A stretch of DNA of 64,000 nt from Pelagimonas sp. (GCA_025210265.1 JAOASD010000017.1:1-64000); one strand, 5' to 3'; counted from the first letter of the stretch, positions 27,018-37,555 are shown. Numbers and translations: made by a program. Notes: a model not told the origin generated them from the sequence alone.

Positions 27018-29108
27018 ATGCCCGATCTGCTGATCGAACTGTTTTCCGAGGAAATCCCCGCCCGTATGCAATCCAAGGCTGCGGCGGATCTGCAGAAACT
27101 GGTGACTGATGGTCTGGTCGAGGCCGGTCTGACCTATGCGGGCGCGGCCTCTTTTTCGACGCCCCGCCGCCTGACCCTGACGCTGGACGGGCTCAGCGCC
27201 CAAAGCCCCACCCTGCGCGAAGAGCGCCGCGGCCCCAAGGTCGGCGCGCCGGAAAAGGCGCTGGAGGGCTTTATGCGCGGTGCAGGCGTCACCCGCGATC
27301 AGCTGGAAGAGCGCGAGGAAAAGAAGGGCAGCTTTTACTATGCAACGGTCGTCACCGAGGGCCGCAGCGCCGATGTGATCGTCGCCGAGGTGCTGGAAAA
27401 AACCATCCGCAATTTCCCCTGGCCGAAATCCATGCGCTGGGGCGCGGGCACGCTGCGCTGGGTGCGCCCGCTGCACCGCATCCTCTGCCTGCTGAGCGAC
27501 GAATCCGGTGCCCGCGTGGTCGACATGGATGTGGACGGGATCAAAGCGGGTGATGTGACTGAGGGCCATCGCTTTATGGGCGCAGGCGCCTTTGCCGTGA
27601 CCTCGTTCGAGGATTACCAATCCCAGCTGAAACGCGCCCATGTGATCCTGAACCCCGAGGACCGCGCCGAAGCGATCTGGCATGACGCCACCAACATGGC
27701 CTTTGCCCAGGCGCTGGAAGTGGTCGAGGACAAGGGCCTGCTGCGCGAAGTGGCCGGTCTGGTGGAATGGCCCGTGGTGCTGATGGGCGAAATCGCCGAG
27801 GATTTCCTGGGCCTGCCGCCCGAGGTTCTGCAGACCTCGATGAAAGAGCACCAGAAATTCTTCTCGGTCAAAAACCCCGCCACCGGCCGGATCGAAAAAT
27901 TCATCACCGTGGCGAATATCGAAACCGCCGATCAGGGCGCGACCATTCTGGCGGGCAACCAGAAGGTGCTGTTCGCGCGCCTGTCGGATGCGAAATTCTT
28001 TTGGGAAAACGACCTGCGCACCGTGGCAGGACATGGGTTTGAAACCTGGGTGGACCGTCTGGAAAACGTGACCTTCCACGCCAAGCTGGGCAGCCAGGCC
28101 GAACGCGTGACCCGCATCGCCGCACTGGCAGGCGAGATCGCTCCGATTGTGGGCGCAGAGAAAACGCTGGCAGTGCTGGCAGCACAGGGCTGCAAGGCCG
28201 ATCTCAACTCGGAAATGGTCTATGAATTCCCCGAGCTGCAGGGCCTGATGGGCCGCTATTACGCCGATGCCGCCGAGCTGCCCGCCGAAATCGGTCAGGC
28301 GGTGCAGGAACATTATTCGCCGCTGGGGCCCTCTGATGATGTGCCCTCCGCGCCGGTTTCCGTCGCCGTGGCGCTGGCGGACAAGCTGGACACGCTGACA
28401 GGCTTCTGGGCGATTGACCAGAAACCGACCGGGTCCAAAGACCCCTACGCCCTGCGCCGCGCCGCACTGGGGGTAATCCGGCTGGTGCTGGAGAATGGGG
28501 TGCGGATGCCGCTGAACAGCCTCTTTGAAACCGCCGCAAAAGTCGTCGGGGAAAAGGGCGATACCCCTGCTCTGGCGGATGTGGCTGATCTGCTGTCTTT
28601 CTTCCACGACCGGCTCAAGGTCTTCCTGCGCGACGAGGGCATTCGCCACGATGTGATCGACGCCTGTATCGCCATGGAGGGCAATGACGATCTGCTGCGT
28701 CTGGTGTCTCGTGCCCGCGCGCTGAATACCGTTCTGGCCACCGAGGATGGGCAGAACCTTGTTCAGGGCTTCAAACGCGCCAACAACATCCTGACTCAGG
28801 CCGAGGAAAAGGACGGGGTGGAATACAGCTTTGGCGCGGATGCGAAATTTGCCGAGGATGACAGCGAAACCGCCCTGTTTGCTGCGCTGGATGCGGCCGA
28901 TGCCGCCATCGCCCCTGCCATGCAGGCCGAAGATTACGCCAGCGCGATGGAGGCCATGGCCGCCCTGCGCGCCCCGATTGATGCGTTTTTCGAGGCGGTT
29001 CAGGTGAACTCTGACAATCAGATCGTGCGTCGCAACCGTCTGAACCTGCTGTCCCGCATCCGCACAACCTGCCTGCAGGTGGCTGATCTGACCAAGGTCG
29101 AGGGCTAA
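27018..29108 (+). CDS. glyS: glycyl-tRNA synthetase beta subunit
   Basis: A 696-residue tRNA-recognition subunit of glycyl-tRNA synthetase. Signatures: MPDLLIELFSEEIPARMQ at the start, PKSMRWGAGTLRWVRPLH, LPPEVLQTSMKEHQKFFSV, KDPYALRRAALGVIRLV, and the C-terminal anticodon-binding-like domain. Length is normal for the family. Starts 72 nt after the DUF6446 gene and is followed by the PPDK-like gene on the same strand. Confidence 0.97.
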   Translation: MPDLLIELFSEEIPARMQSKAAADLQKLVTDGLVEAGLTYAGAASFSTPRRLTLTLDGLSAQSPTLREERRGPKVGAPEKALEGFMRGAGVTRDQLEEREEKKGSFYYATVVTEGRSADVIVAEVLEKTIRNFPWPKSMRWGAGTLRWVRPLHRILCLLSDESGARVVDMDVDGIKAGDVTEGHRFMGAGAFAVTSFEDYQSQLKRAHVILNPEDRAEAIWHDATNMAFAQALEVVEDKGLLREVAGLVEWPVVLMGEIAEDFLGLPPEVLQTSMKEHQKFFSVKNPATGRIEKFITVANIETADQGATILAGNQKVLFARLSDAKFFWENDLRTVAGHGFETWVDRLENVTFHAKLGSQAERVTRIAALAGEIAPIVGAEKTLAVLAAQGCKADLNSEMVYEFPELQGLMGRYYADAAELPAEIGQAVQEHYSPLGPSDDVPSAPVSVAVALADKLDTLTGFWAIDQKPTGSKDPYALRRAALGVIRLVLENGVRMPLNSLFETAAKVVGEKGDTPALADVADLLSFFHDRLKVFLRDEGIRHDVIDACIAMEGNDDLLRLVSRARALNTVLATEDGQNLVQGFKRANNILTQAEEKDGVEYSFGADAKFAEDDSETALFAALDAADAAIAPAMQAEDYASAMEAMAALRAPIDAFFEAVQVNSDNQIVRRNRLNLLSRIRTTCLQVADLTKVEG

Positions 29109-29171
29109 CCCCCAAGCAGGACTGCCGGGCGCAGGCGCGGCGGTCCTTCCACACGGGGCGCAGATCCCCCC

Positions 29172-29222
29172 GCCGCATTGTTGCGACCATTCCGCCGCGC
29201 CGCACTGTTGCGGCCATTCCGC
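29172..29222. repeat. imperfect 24-nt direct repeat
   Basis: GCCGCATTGTTGCGACCATT and GCCGCACTGTTGCGGCCATT (each then CCGC) lie 27 nt apart with two differences, in the glyS-PPDK gap. Probably a small local duplication. Confidence 0.6.
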
Positions 29223-29270
29223 AACGTCGCGCAAAGGCGCAAAGATCTTGCCAAGTTGCGGTGCAGGCTT

Positions 29271-31856
29271 ATGCTGCCGCGCATGACACACGCCGCACCG
29301 CAGCAACCTGCCGATGACAACCCCAATGTCACCCTGATCACCCCCGGCGCGCCCATGGCGACGCCGACCCATGGGGGGCGGGCGAAATGCCTGCAGCGAC
29401 TGGTGCGGCTGGATCTGCCGGTGCCGCGCACCGTGGCGCTGTCCTTTGACGCGGTGCATGGCATTGCCACGGGGGATCTGCCGGATATGCAGGCGCTGAC
29501 CGCGACCTTTCCTGCGGGGGTGTTGCTTTGCGTGCGGCCCTCGTCTGAGGATCCCGATTGGGGCGGGCCTGGGGCGATCCTGAATATCGGCATGAATGAT
29601 GCCCGCTATGTGGAATTGTCTGACCGGATCGGGGCCGAGGCGGCGGCCTCGCTTTATCTGCGGTTTGTGCAATCTTATGCGGTGCATGTGGCCCGTCTGG
29701 ACCCAGACCTGTTCGACGAAATCGACAGTGCCGGCCAGGAGGGCCTGTCTGCGGCGCTGGCCGCCTATGAGGACGAGGCCGAGGAACCCTTTCCACAGGA
29801 TCCCGCCCTGCAGCTGACCGAAGTGCTGCGCTCCATGGCCCGCGCCTGGGAGGGCACTTCGGCCCGGCTGCTGCGGCAGGCGCGCGGGGCCCCTGCGGAT
29901 GCGGGGCTGGGGCTGGTGGTGCAGCAGATGGCACTGGGTCTGGGCGATGGGCGCGGCGAATGCGGATCCGGCGTGCTGCAGCTGGTCAATTCAGACACCG
30001 GTCTGCCGCAGATCACCGGCCGCTATCTCAGCCAGAGCCAGGGCCGCGAGGCCTTGGAGGAGGACGCGCAGGCGATCTATCTGACCCGCGACCCGCGCGG
30101 CCCTTCACTGGAGGAACGCGCTCCCGAAGCCTTTGAGGCCATCCGGGCCAATGCGGAACTGATGCGCAAACGGCTGCGCGCCGAAATGCAGATCGAATTT
30201 ACCCTGGAAGATGGCCGCCTGCATATTCTGGACGGGGTGCGCGTGGACAGCGCCCCGCGCGGTTCTGTCCGTATCGCGGTGCGGCTGGCCGAGGATGGCA
30301 TCATTTCCCGCGAAGAGGCGCTGATGCGGGTGGACCCCCATGCGCTGACCGAATTGCTGCACCGACAGGTCGCGCCGGATGCTCCGCGCGATGTGATTGG
30401 CCGGGGCATTGCGGCCTCGCCGGGGGCGGCCACGGGCCGGATCGTGTTTTCCGCCGCCGAGGCGCAGGCCAGCGCCGCCCGCGACGAAGCCTGTATTCTA
30501 GTGCGCCGCGAAACCTCGCCCGAGGATGTGCGGGGGATGCATGCCTCGGTCGCTGTGCTGACCGAACGGGGTGGCATGACCAGCCACGCCGCGGTGATCG
30601 GGCGCGGGCTGGGCCTGCCCTGCGTGGTCGGCGCTGCGCGGATGAAATTCCACCTGAAACGCAAGGCGATTGTCACCGAGGACGGGCGCAGCTTTCGCGC
30701 GGGCGATGTGATCACCATTGACGGCAGCAGTGGCGAAATCCTGGCCGGCGCACCGGAAATGGTCGAAGCGGTGCTGGATGACAGTTTCCAGACCTTTATG
30801 GCCTGGGCCGACGAGGCGGGCGATATCGACATTCGCGCCAATGCCGACACCCCCGATGACGCCAAAACCGCGCGCAATTTTGCCGCCCACGGGATCGGGC
30901 TGTGTCGCACCGAACATATGTTCTTTGAGGCCGAACGCCTGACGCCCATGCGGGAAATGATCTTTGCCGACACGCCCGAAGACCGGCAGACGGCAGTGGC
31001 CATGATCCTGCCCATGCAGCGCACCGATTTCACCCGGCTGTTCCGCATCATGCAGGGAATGCCGGTCTGCATCCGCCTGTTTGATCCGCCCCTGCACGAA
31101 TTCCTGCCCACGGATCGCGCGGGCCTGCGCGATCTGGCCGAGGCGCTGGATCTGCCCGTGTCCGACGTCACCCGCCGGGTTGAGGCGCTGGGAGAATATA
31201 ACCCGATGCTGGGGCTGCGCGGTGTGCGTCTGGGTATCACCGTACCGGAAATCTACGACATGCAGGCCCGCGCCATCTTTGAGGCCTGTCTGGACGCCTC
31301 TGCCGATGGGGCGCCTGTGGTGCCGGAAATCATGCTGCCGCTGGTCTCGGCCCGGCGCGAGGTTGAAATCGTGCGCACCCGGATCGACGCGGTGGCCGCC
31401 GCCGTGCGGGCCGAGCGCAGCGCGGATTTCACCTATCGTCTGGGCGTGATGGTCGAAACGCCTCGGGCCTGTATGCGCGCCGATGACATCGCCGAACATG
31501 CGCATTTCCTGTCCTTTGGCACCAATGACCTGACCCAGATGACCTATGGCTTGTCGCGCGACGATGCCGGGCGATTTATGTCCGATTATGTCCAGCAGGG
31601 CGTCTTTGCCGAAGATCCGTTCCATGTGCTGGATGTCGAAGGCGTGGGCGAATTGCTGGCCATCGGGGCCGAACGCGGGCGCAAGGCACGCCCCGGTGTG
31701 ATGCTCAGCATTTGCGGCGAACATGGCGGCAACCCCGAATCCATCGCGTTTTGCCGCGAGGTCGGCATGAATTATGTCAGCTGTTCGCCCTTCCGGGTGC
31801 CTGTGGCGCGGCTTGCGGCAGCGCAGCTTGTCATTGCGGAAAAGCTGGGACTGTAA
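29271..31856 (+). CDS. ppdK: pyruvate, phosphate dikinase-like enzyme
   Basis: An 861-residue protein with the three-part PPDK plan. The central phosphohistidine domain has RGGMTSHAAVIGRG with catalytic His439; the PEP/pyruvate TIM barrel has GLCRTEHMFFE, RLFDPPLHEFLP, FGTNDLTQMTYGLSRDD and LSICGEHGGNPES with the catalytic Cys. The N-terminal ATP-grasp domain is divergent: GGKGANLAEM becomes GGRAKCLQRL, MPGMMDTVLN becomes GGPGAILNIG and GEYLINAQGED becomes GRYLSQSQGRE. The central and C-terminal parts look active, but nucleotide use by the N-terminal domain is doubtful. Start at 29271; a second ATG at 29283 is possible. Confidence 0.85.
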   Translation: MLPRMTHAAPQQPADDNPNVTLITPGAPMATPTHGGRAKCLQRLVRLDLPVPRTVALSFDAVHGIATGDLPDMQALTATFPAGVLLCVRPSSEDPDWGGPGAILNIGMNDARYVELSDRIGAEAAASLYLRFVQSYAVHVARLDPDLFDEIDSAGQEGLSAALAAYEDEAEEPFPQDPALQLTEVLRSMARAWEGTSARLLRQARGAPADAGLGLVVQQMALGLGDGRGECGSGVLQLVNSDTGLPQITGRYLSQSQGREALEEDAQAIYLTRDPRGPSLEERAPEAFEAIRANAELMRKRLRAEMQIEFTLEDGRLHILDGVRVDSAPRGSVRIAVRLAEDGIISREEALMRVDPHALTELLHRQVAPDAPRDVIGRGIAASPGAATGRIVFSAAEAQASAARDEACILVRRETSPEDVRGMHASVAVLTERGGMTSHAAVIGRGLGLPCVVGAARMKFHLKRKAIVTEDGRSFRAGDVITIDGSSGEILAGAPEMVEAVLDDSFQTFMAWADEAGDIDIRANADTPDDAKTARNFAAHGIGLCRTEHMFFEAERLTPMREMIFADTPEDRQTAVAMILPMQRTDFTRLFRIMQGMPVCIRLFDPPLHEFLPTDRAGLRDLAEALDLPVSDVTRRVEALGEYNPMLGLRGVRLGITVPEIYDMQARAIFEACLDASADGAPVVPEIMLPLVSARREVEIVRTRIDAVAAAVRAERSADFTYRLGVMVETPRACMRADDIAEHAHFLSFGTNDLTQMTYGLSRDDAGRFMSDYVQQGVFAEDPFHVLDVEGVGELLAIGAERGRKARPGVMLSICGEHGGNPESIAFCREVGMNYVSCSPFRVPVARLAAAQLVIAEKLGL

Positions 31857-31865
31857 GCGCAGAAT

Positions 31866-31944
31866 GGTGGGTTATAAACCCACCCTACATCTTTGATTCC
31901 CGCTTAGCGCAGCACAGCGCCGTAAGGTGGGTTTTCAACCCACC
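31866..31944. repeat. REP-like inverted pair between ppdK and murD
   Basis: First unit 31866-31888 (GGTGGGTTATAAACCCACC then CTAC) and second unit 31921-31944 (CGTAA head then GGTGGGTTTTCAACCCACC) face each other over 32 nt. The second unit overlaps the 3' end of murD, so the palindrome encodes its last two residues and stop codon. Confidence 0.85.
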
Positions 31945-33341
31945 GCCAGCCCCGCCTGGACCTGCGCGCTGAAATCATCGCCGCGCTGTTCGAAATTGTC
32001 ATATTGGTCAAAGCTCGCTGCCGCAGGGGCCAGCAGGACAACCTCTCCGGGTTGGGCCTCGGCCATGGCGCGGGCCACGGCGGCCTCCATGCTGGTGCAG
32101 ATCTCGGCCTCGACCCCCGGCAGTTGCAGCGCAAAGCCCTGGGCCTCGCGTCCGATCACATAGGCCTTGGTCACATTGGCCAGACCGGGGGCCAACGCCT
32201 CTAGCCCGCCCTCTTTCATCAGGCCCCCACAGATCCAGCGGATGCCTTTGAATGCCTGCAGCGCCTTCAGTGCGCTATCCACATTTGTGGCCTTGCTGTC
32301 ATTCACGTATCGCACGCCGCCGGCTTCGGCGATCAGCTGGCTGCGATGGGGCAGCCCGGCAAAGCTGCGCAGCCCGGCCTCGATCTCGCGCGGGGCAAGG
32401 CCAAGCGCACGGGTCGCGGCATAGGCCGCACAGGCGTTCTGATGGTTATGCGCGCCGGGCAGGCCCGCAATGTCGCGCAGATCAATACTGGCCACCTGCC
32501 GCCCCTTGCGCCATTCCGACAGGAACCCCTTTTGGGCAAAGACATTCCAGCCCGGTCCCTGCAATTTGCTGGCCGAAGAAATGCGGATCACCCGGTCATC
32601 GCCGCGCCCTTCGCTAAGTTGACCGGCCAGATACAGCCCCTCATCCTCATCCACACCAATCACTGCGCGATCCGGGCCGCCTTCGGCAAACAGCCGGCGC
32701 TTGGCCGCGAAATAGCCGCCGTGACCCGCATGGCGGTCCAGATGATCCGGCGACAGGTTGGTAAAAACCGCCACATCCGGCGTCAGGCTGCGGGCCAGAT
32801 CGGTCTGATACGAGGACAGCTCCAGCACCACGGTACCGCCATCGCCGGGCGGGTCGATATCCAGCACGCCGCGACCAATATTGCCCGCCAGCTGGCTTTC
32901 GCGCCCGCTGCTGTCCAGCAGGTGATGGATCAGTGCCGAAGTGGTGGATTTGCCGTTTGACCCGGTCACGGCGATCACCTTGGGCAGGCGGTCGAACTTG
33001 TCCCATTCCGGCCCACCAAACGAGCGAAAGAACAGCCCGATGTCGTTGTCCACGGGGACCCCGGCCTCCAGCGCAGCGCGGATCACCGGGTTGGGTGTGG
33101 GATACAGATGGGGAATACCGGGCGAGGTGATCAGCGCGGCGACATCGTCAAACGCCCCGGCGCGGGTCAGCTGGCGGGGCTCAAACCCTTCGGCCTCGGC
33201 CGCATCGCGGGCGCTGACGTTGTCGTCCCAGACCAGCACATGCGCCCCGCCTGCGCGCAAAGCCCGCGCTGCCGACAGGCCAGAGCGCCCAAGCCCCAGA
33301 ACCGCCACAACGGCTCCGCCAAATCCACGCACCGGTATCAT
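31935..33341 (-). CDS. murD: UDP-N-acetylmuramoyl-L-alanine:D-glutamate ligase
   Basis: A 468-residue cytoplasmic Mur ligase adding D-Glu to UDP-MurNAc-L-Ala. The N-terminal Rossmann part has [15 protein letters not shown], the central ATP site [16 protein letters not shown], and the C-terminal domain [20 protein letters not shown]. Start at MIPVRGFGG with AGGGGG 6-11 nt upstream. It is the last dcw gene on this strand here; the C-terminal codons and TGA lie inside a REP-like unit. Confidence 0.96.
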   Translation of the reverse strand: MIPVRGFGGAVVAVLGLGRSGLSAARALRAGGAHVLVWDDNVSARDAAEAEGFEPRQLTRAGAFDDVAALITSPGIPHLYPTPNPVIRAALEAGVPVDNDIGLFFRSFGGPEWDKFDRLPKVIAVTGSNGKSTTSALIHHLLDSSGRESQLAGNIGRGVLDIDPPGDGGTVVLELSSYQTDLARSLTPDVAVFTNLSPDHLDRHAGHGGYFAAKRRLFAEGGPDRAVIGVDEDEGLYLAGQLSEGRGDDRVIRISSASKLQGPGWNVFAQKGFLSEWRKGRQVASIDLRDIAGLPGAHNHQNACAAYAATRALGLAPREIEAGLRSFAGLPHRSQLIAEAGGVRYVNDSKATNVDSALKALQAFKGIRWICGGLMKEGGLEALAPGLANVTKAYVIGREAQGFALQLPGVEAEICTSMEAAVARAMAEAQPGEVVLLAPAAASFDQYDNFEQRGDDFSAQVQAGLAVG

Positions 33342-33436
33342 GTTGCCCCCTGTGATCAACCTGCCCAAGGGCTAGCCGATTCAGCGCAGGGAGACCAGAG
33401 GCAGGGCGGCCAACCGGACCGCCGCCACCCAAAGGA

Positions 33437-34519
33437 TCAGCGGACTTTCAGCGTTGCCAATCCCACAATCGCGAGGATCAGCGAGATAATCCAGAACCGG
33501 ATCACGATGGTCGGTTCGGCCCAGCCCTTTTTCTCGTAATGGTGATGGATCGGGGCCATCAGGAACACGCGTTTGCCTGTGCGTTTGAAATACAGAACCT
33601 GAATGATCACAGACAGGGCCTCGACCACAAAAAGGCCACCGACAATCGCCAGCACCAGCTCGTGTTTGGTGGCCACCGCAATGGCGCCCAGCGCCCCGCC
33701 AAGGGCAAGCGACCCGGTATCACCCATGAACACCGCAGCAGGCGGCGCGTTATACCACAGGAACCCAAGGCCGCCGCCGACCACACCCGCGGCAAAAACA
33801 AGAATCTCGCCAGTGCCCGGCACGTAATGCACATCCAGATATTCGGTGAAATCGACCCGCCCGACAGCATAGGCAATGATGCCCAGCGTGGTGGTGGCGA
33901 TCATCACCGGCATGATGGCCAGCCCGTCCAAACCATCGGTCAGGTTCACCGCATTGGCCGCGCCGACAATCACGATTACAGCAAAGGGCACAAAGAGATA
34001 GCCCAGGTTCAGCAGCGTGTCCTTAAAGATCGGAAAGGCCAGATGGTTGGCCAGCCCCTCGGGATGATACTGCGCTGCCCAGAACCCGGCGATGGCGGCA
34101 ATCAGGAAGCCCAGCAACAGCCGGACCTTACCCGACACACCCGCTGTATTCTGCTTGGACACTTTGGCATAATCATCGGCAAAGCCAATCGCCGCATAGG
34201 ACATGGTGACAAACAGCACCATCCAGATAAACGGGTTGTCCAGCCGCGCCCAAAGCAGGGTCGAAGTCACCAGCGCGCCAATGATCAGCAGCCCGCCCAT
34301 GGTCGGCGTGCCTGCCTTCACAAAATGCCCCTCCGGCCCGTCAGAGCGGATCGGCTGGCCCTTGCCCTGCTTGCGCCGCAGCACATTAATCAGGGGACGC
34401 CCAAACAGAAAGCCGAAAATCAGCGCGGTCAGAAACGCCCCGCCCGCCCGAAAGGTGATATATCTGAAGAGGTTAAAGAAATCCCCCCCGTCACTCAGAC
34501 TGGTCAGCCAGTACAGCAT
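33437..34519 (-). CDS. mraY: phospho-N-acetylmuramoyl-pentapeptide transferase
   Basis: A 360-residue membrane enzyme (about ten segments) that makes lipid I from UDP-MurNAc-pentapeptide and undecaprenyl phosphate. Conserved cytoplasmic motifs: [43 protein letters not shown] and [12 protein letters not shown]. All catalytic aspartates are visible. It is 12 nt downstream of murF, and murD follows after 95 nt. Confidence 0.97.
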   Translation of the reverse strand: MLYWLTSLSDGGDFFNLFRYITFRAGGAFLTALIFGFLFGRPLINVLRRKQGKGQPIRSDGPEGHFVKAGTPTMGGLLIIGALVTSTLLWARLDNPFIWMVLFVTMSYAAIGFADDYAKVSKQNTAGVSGKVRLLLGFLIAAIAGFWAAQYHPEGLANHLAFPIFKDTLLNLGYLFVPFAVIVIVGAANAVNLTDGLDGLAIMPVMIATTTLGIIAYAVGRVDFTEYLDVHYVPGTGEILVFAAGVVGGGLGFLWYNAPPAAVFMGDTGSLALGGALGAIAVATKHELVLAIVGGLFVVEALSVIIQVLYFKRTGKRVFLMAPIHHHYEKKGWAEPTIVIRFWIISLILAIVGLATLKVR

Positions 34520-34531
34520 GGAATGCGTCCC

Positions 34532-35968
34532 TTACCCTTCCTGATCTGCCGGGGCTTGGCCCATCCGGCGGATCGCATCAACAATTTTTGCCAGCCCCAT
34601 GGACAACGAGCCCTTGGCCAGCACCACGTCGCCCGCATCCAGATCGCGGGCCACGCCTTCGGCCATCTCGGCGCTGGTTTCACTCCAGCGGCCGCGCTTG
34701 GCTTCGGGCAGCGCGTCATGCAGATGGCGCATCAGCGGGCCGACACAGTGGATCTGGTCGATCTTTTCAACCGCCGCCAGCGCGGCGATACCTGCGTGCA
34801 GCGCGGCCTCGGTCTGGCCCAGCTCTTTCATGTCACCCAGATAGGCGATGCGGCGACCCTGCCCCACACGGCCAATCCCATCGACCGGGTTCGCGGCGGC
34901 CAGCACCTCCAACGACGCCCCCAGCGACGCGGGGTTGGCGTTATAGCTGTCGTCGATCAGCTCGACCACCAGATCGGTGTTCACAGCATCCAGCGTGATC
35001 TTTTCGCGCGCGCCACGGCCTGCCCCGGCGGACCATTGCCCCAGTGAGATCACCGCGCGGGCCAAATCCAGATCCAGCGCCTCAACTACGCCCAGCGCCC
35101 CCATGCCGTTCAGCGCAAAATGGCGGCCCGGCAGGGGCAGTTTGAACAGGATCGGATCGTTGCCGATCTGGCCCTGCACCACGGTCGACGCATCATGCAG
35201 CGTGACATTTGTGACCTGCAGCGCGTTGCCCGCAGCCTCGCCAAAGTCGCGCATCACCGCGCCCTGCGCACGCGCCTTGTCCCGCAGGATGTCGCTGACC
35301 GGCAGGTCGCCATTCAGAACAGCGGTGCCGCCCGGCTCCAGCCCGTCAAAAATCGCGGCCTTTTCATGGGCGATGCCCTCGAGGCTTTCGAATGCGGCCA
35401 GATGGGCCGGGGCAACGATGGTGATCATGGCCACATCGGGCCGCGCCATCTGCGCCAGCGGAGAGATTTCTCCGGGATGGTTCATGCCGATCTCGATCAC
35501 GGCAAAATCCGCATCGCGCGGCATCCGCGCCAGTGTCAGCGGCACACCCCAATGATTGTTATAGCTTTTTTCCGCCGCATGAACGCGGCCCTGATCGCCC
35601 AGCAGCTTGCGCAGCATTTCCTTGGTCGAGGTCTTGCCGACCGATCCCGTCACCGCCACGACCCGACCGGCAAAGCGCGCACGGGCCGCGCGCCCCAGCG
35701 CCTCCAGCCCCGCCTGCACGTCATCGACCAGCAAAAGCGGCGCGCCTTCAGGCAGGCCTTCGGGGATGCGGCTGACCAGCGCGGCGCCCGCGCCTTTTTC
35801 CAGCGCCTGAGCAACAAAATCATGCCCGTCCCGCGCGGCTTTCAGTGCGACAAACAGATCGCCCGGCGCGATGGTGCGGGTGTCGATGGACACGCCACTG
35901 ACAGTCCAGTCACCGATGGCGCAGCCATGGGTGGCCTCTGCGGCCTCTGTCGCGGTCCAAAGCGTCAC
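34532..35968 (-). CDS. murF: UDP-N-acetylmuramoyl-tripeptide--D-alanyl-D-alanine ligase
   Basis: A 478-residue Mur ligase adding D-Ala-D-Ala. ATP motif VVAVTGSVGKTSTKEML, AEKSYNNHWGVPLTL, IEIGMNHPGEI and the C-terminal DSYNANPASLGASLE. The best start is GTG at 35968 (VTLWTATE), which overlaps the murE stop as GTGA and has AGGAAAAG upstream; the longer ATG frame inside murE is unlikely. Translation is thus coupled to murE. Confidence 0.96.
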   Translation of the reverse strand: MTLWTATEAAEATHGCAIGDWTVSGVSIDTRTIAPGDLFVALKAARDGHDFVAQALEKGAGAALVSRIPEGLPEGAPLLLVDDVQAGLEALGRAARARFAGRVVAVTGSVGKTSTKEMLRKLLGDQGRVHAAEKSYNNHWGVPLTLARMPRDADFAVIEIGMNHPGEISPLAQMARPDVAMITIVAPAHLAAFESLEGIAHEKAAIFDGLEPGGTAVLNGDLPVSDILRDKARAQGAVMRDFGEAAGNALQVTNVTLHDASTVVQGQIGNDPILFKLPLPGRHFALNGMGALGVVEALDLDLARAVISLGQWSAGAGRGAREKITLDAVNTDLVVELIDDSYNANPASLGASLEVLAAANPVDGIGRVGQGRRIAYLGDMKELGQTEAALHAGIAALAAVEKIDQIHCVGPLMRHLHDALPEAKRGRWSETSAEMAEGVARDLDAGDVVLAKGSLSMGLAKIVDAIRRMGQAPADQEG

Positions 35969-37446
35969 GGGGCTTTTCCTTCCAATGCGGCGACGGCGAG
36001 GCTCGCCTGTTCGCAATCGTCAAACGGGTAAACCGTGTCGCCCACGGTCTGGCCGCTTTCATGGCCCTTGCCGCAGATCAGCAGCGCATCGCCCGGTTGC
36101 AGCATGTCGACCCCGCGCAGGATCGCTTCGGCCCGGTCGCCATATTCCAGCGCCTCGGGCGCGCCTTCGCGCACGGCGGCGCGGATAGTGGCCGGGTCTT
36201 CGCTGCGCGGATTGTCATCGGTGATGATCACTTGATCCGCATGTTCTGCCGCCGCCGCGCCCATCAGCGGACGTTTGGAGGTATCACGATCCCCGCCCGC
36301 CCCGACAATGGCGATCAGGCGGCCCATGACATGCGGGCGCAGCGCCTGAATGGCCGTGGCCACCGCATCAGGCGTGTGGGCGTAATCCACAAACACCGCC
36401 GCGCTGTTGTCGCGGGTTGCAGCCAGCTGCATCCGTCCCCGCACGGTGCCCAGCAAGGGCAGCACGTCAAACACATCGCCGGGTGTCGCACCACAGGCGA
36501 TCACAAGACCCGCCGCCAGCAGCACGTTCTCCGCCTGAAAGCCGCCGATCAGTTGCAAACGCTCCTGCCGAACCTGACCGTTATAGGAAATGCGGATTTC
36601 CTGCCCGGTCGCATCAAAACGCTGCCCCAGCAGGCACAGATCCGCACCCGCGCGCCCGACTGTGGTGACAACCTGCCCGCGCGCCTGGGCAATCGCGGCC
36701 ATGTCAACGCCGCGCGGGTCGTCAATATTGATCACCGCTGCGCCGTCCTCAGACAGCACCCGCGCAAACAGCCCGGCTTTGGCGTCAAAATACGCCTCAA
36801 AGCTTTCGTGATAATCCAGATGATCCTGGGTGAAATTGGTGAACCCGGCGGCCTTAAGTTGCACCCCATCAAGGCGGCGCTGTTCCAGCCCGTGGCTTGA
36901 GGCCTCCATCGCCGCATATTCAACACCAGACTGCGCGGCCCCGGCCAGCATACGGTGCAAAGTAATCGGCTCTGGCGTGGTGTGGCGCAGGGGCGCCTGC
37001 CAGTCGCCTTCGACCCCGGTGGTGCCAAGGTTGATCGCGCGCAGGCCAAGTTCCTGCCAGATCTGACGGGTAAAGGTCGCAACCGAGGTTTTGCCATTGG
37101 TGCCAGTCACCGCCACGGTGATGTCGGGCTGCAGCCCCCACCACAGCGCAGCAGTATAGGCCAGCGCCTGCCGGGGGTCGGCGGCGATGATCAGCGCCAC
37201 ATCGGATGTGTCCAGCACATCTGCCGCCAATTCTGCCCCCTCGCCATCGGTGAGGATCGCGCTTGCCCCCTGCTCCAGCGCCGTGGCGATAAAGCGTGCG
37301 CCATGAACCTGCGTGCCGGGCAGCGCGGCGAACAGATAGCCCTCGCGCACCTCGCGGCTGTCCACTGCCAGCCCCATCACCTGTGCCGCACGGCCGCCCC
37401 GAGCCGTCAGGCCCAGTTCGACCAGGGATTTGCCGCTTTCCACCAT
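35965..37446 (-). CDS. murE: UDP-N-acetylmuramoyl-tripeptide synthetase, meso-DAP adding
   Basis: A 493-residue Mur ligase adding meso-diaminopimelate to UDP-MurNAc-L-Ala-D-Glu. ATP site VTGTNGKTSVATFTRQ, carbamylated-lysine region HTTPEPITLHRMLA, and the DNPRSEDP motif that selects meso-DAP, which fits a Gram-negative wall. Start at 37446; GGCAAATATGGTG precedes it weakly. Separated from ftsI by 141 nt that include a REP-like unit. Confidence 0.97.
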   Translation of the reverse strand: MVESGKSLVELGLTARGGRAAQVMGLAVDSREVREGYLFAALPGTQVHGARFIATALEQGASAILTDGEGAELAADVLDTSDVALIIAADPRQALAYTAALWWGLQPDITVAVTGTNGKTSVATFTRQIWQELGLRAINLGTTGVEGDWQAPLRHTTPEPITLHRMLAGAAQSGVEYAAMEASSHGLEQRRLDGVQLKAAGFTNFTQDHLDYHESFEAYFDAKAGLFARVLSEDGAAVINIDDPRGVDMAAIAQARGQVVTTVGRAGADLCLLGQRFDATGQEIRISYNGQVRQERLQLIGGFQAENVLLAAGLVIACGATPGDVFDVLPLLGTVRGRMQLAATRDNSAAVFVDYAHTPDAVATAIQALRPHVMGRLIAIVGAGGDRDTSKRPLMGAAAAEHADQVIITDDNPRSEDPATIRAAVREGAPEALEYGDRAEAILRGVDMLQPGDALLICGKGHESGQTVGDTVYPFDDCEQASLAVAALEGKAP

Positions 37447-37555
37447 ATTTGCCCCATTAACCCCGGATCCGTTCGCCCGGTTCCTTAATCCAAGCCCCGC
37501 CCCAGCGCCACCGTTTAGCGCGCGTCCTGTGGCAGGTTCCTGCCTGCAGAACCAC

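Noticed and set aside
26382-29687. 1101-codon open frame on the minus strand opposite glyS
   Set aside because: High-GC shadow of glyS and neighbours; product is His/Gln/Arg-rich without domains and lacks a ribosome site.
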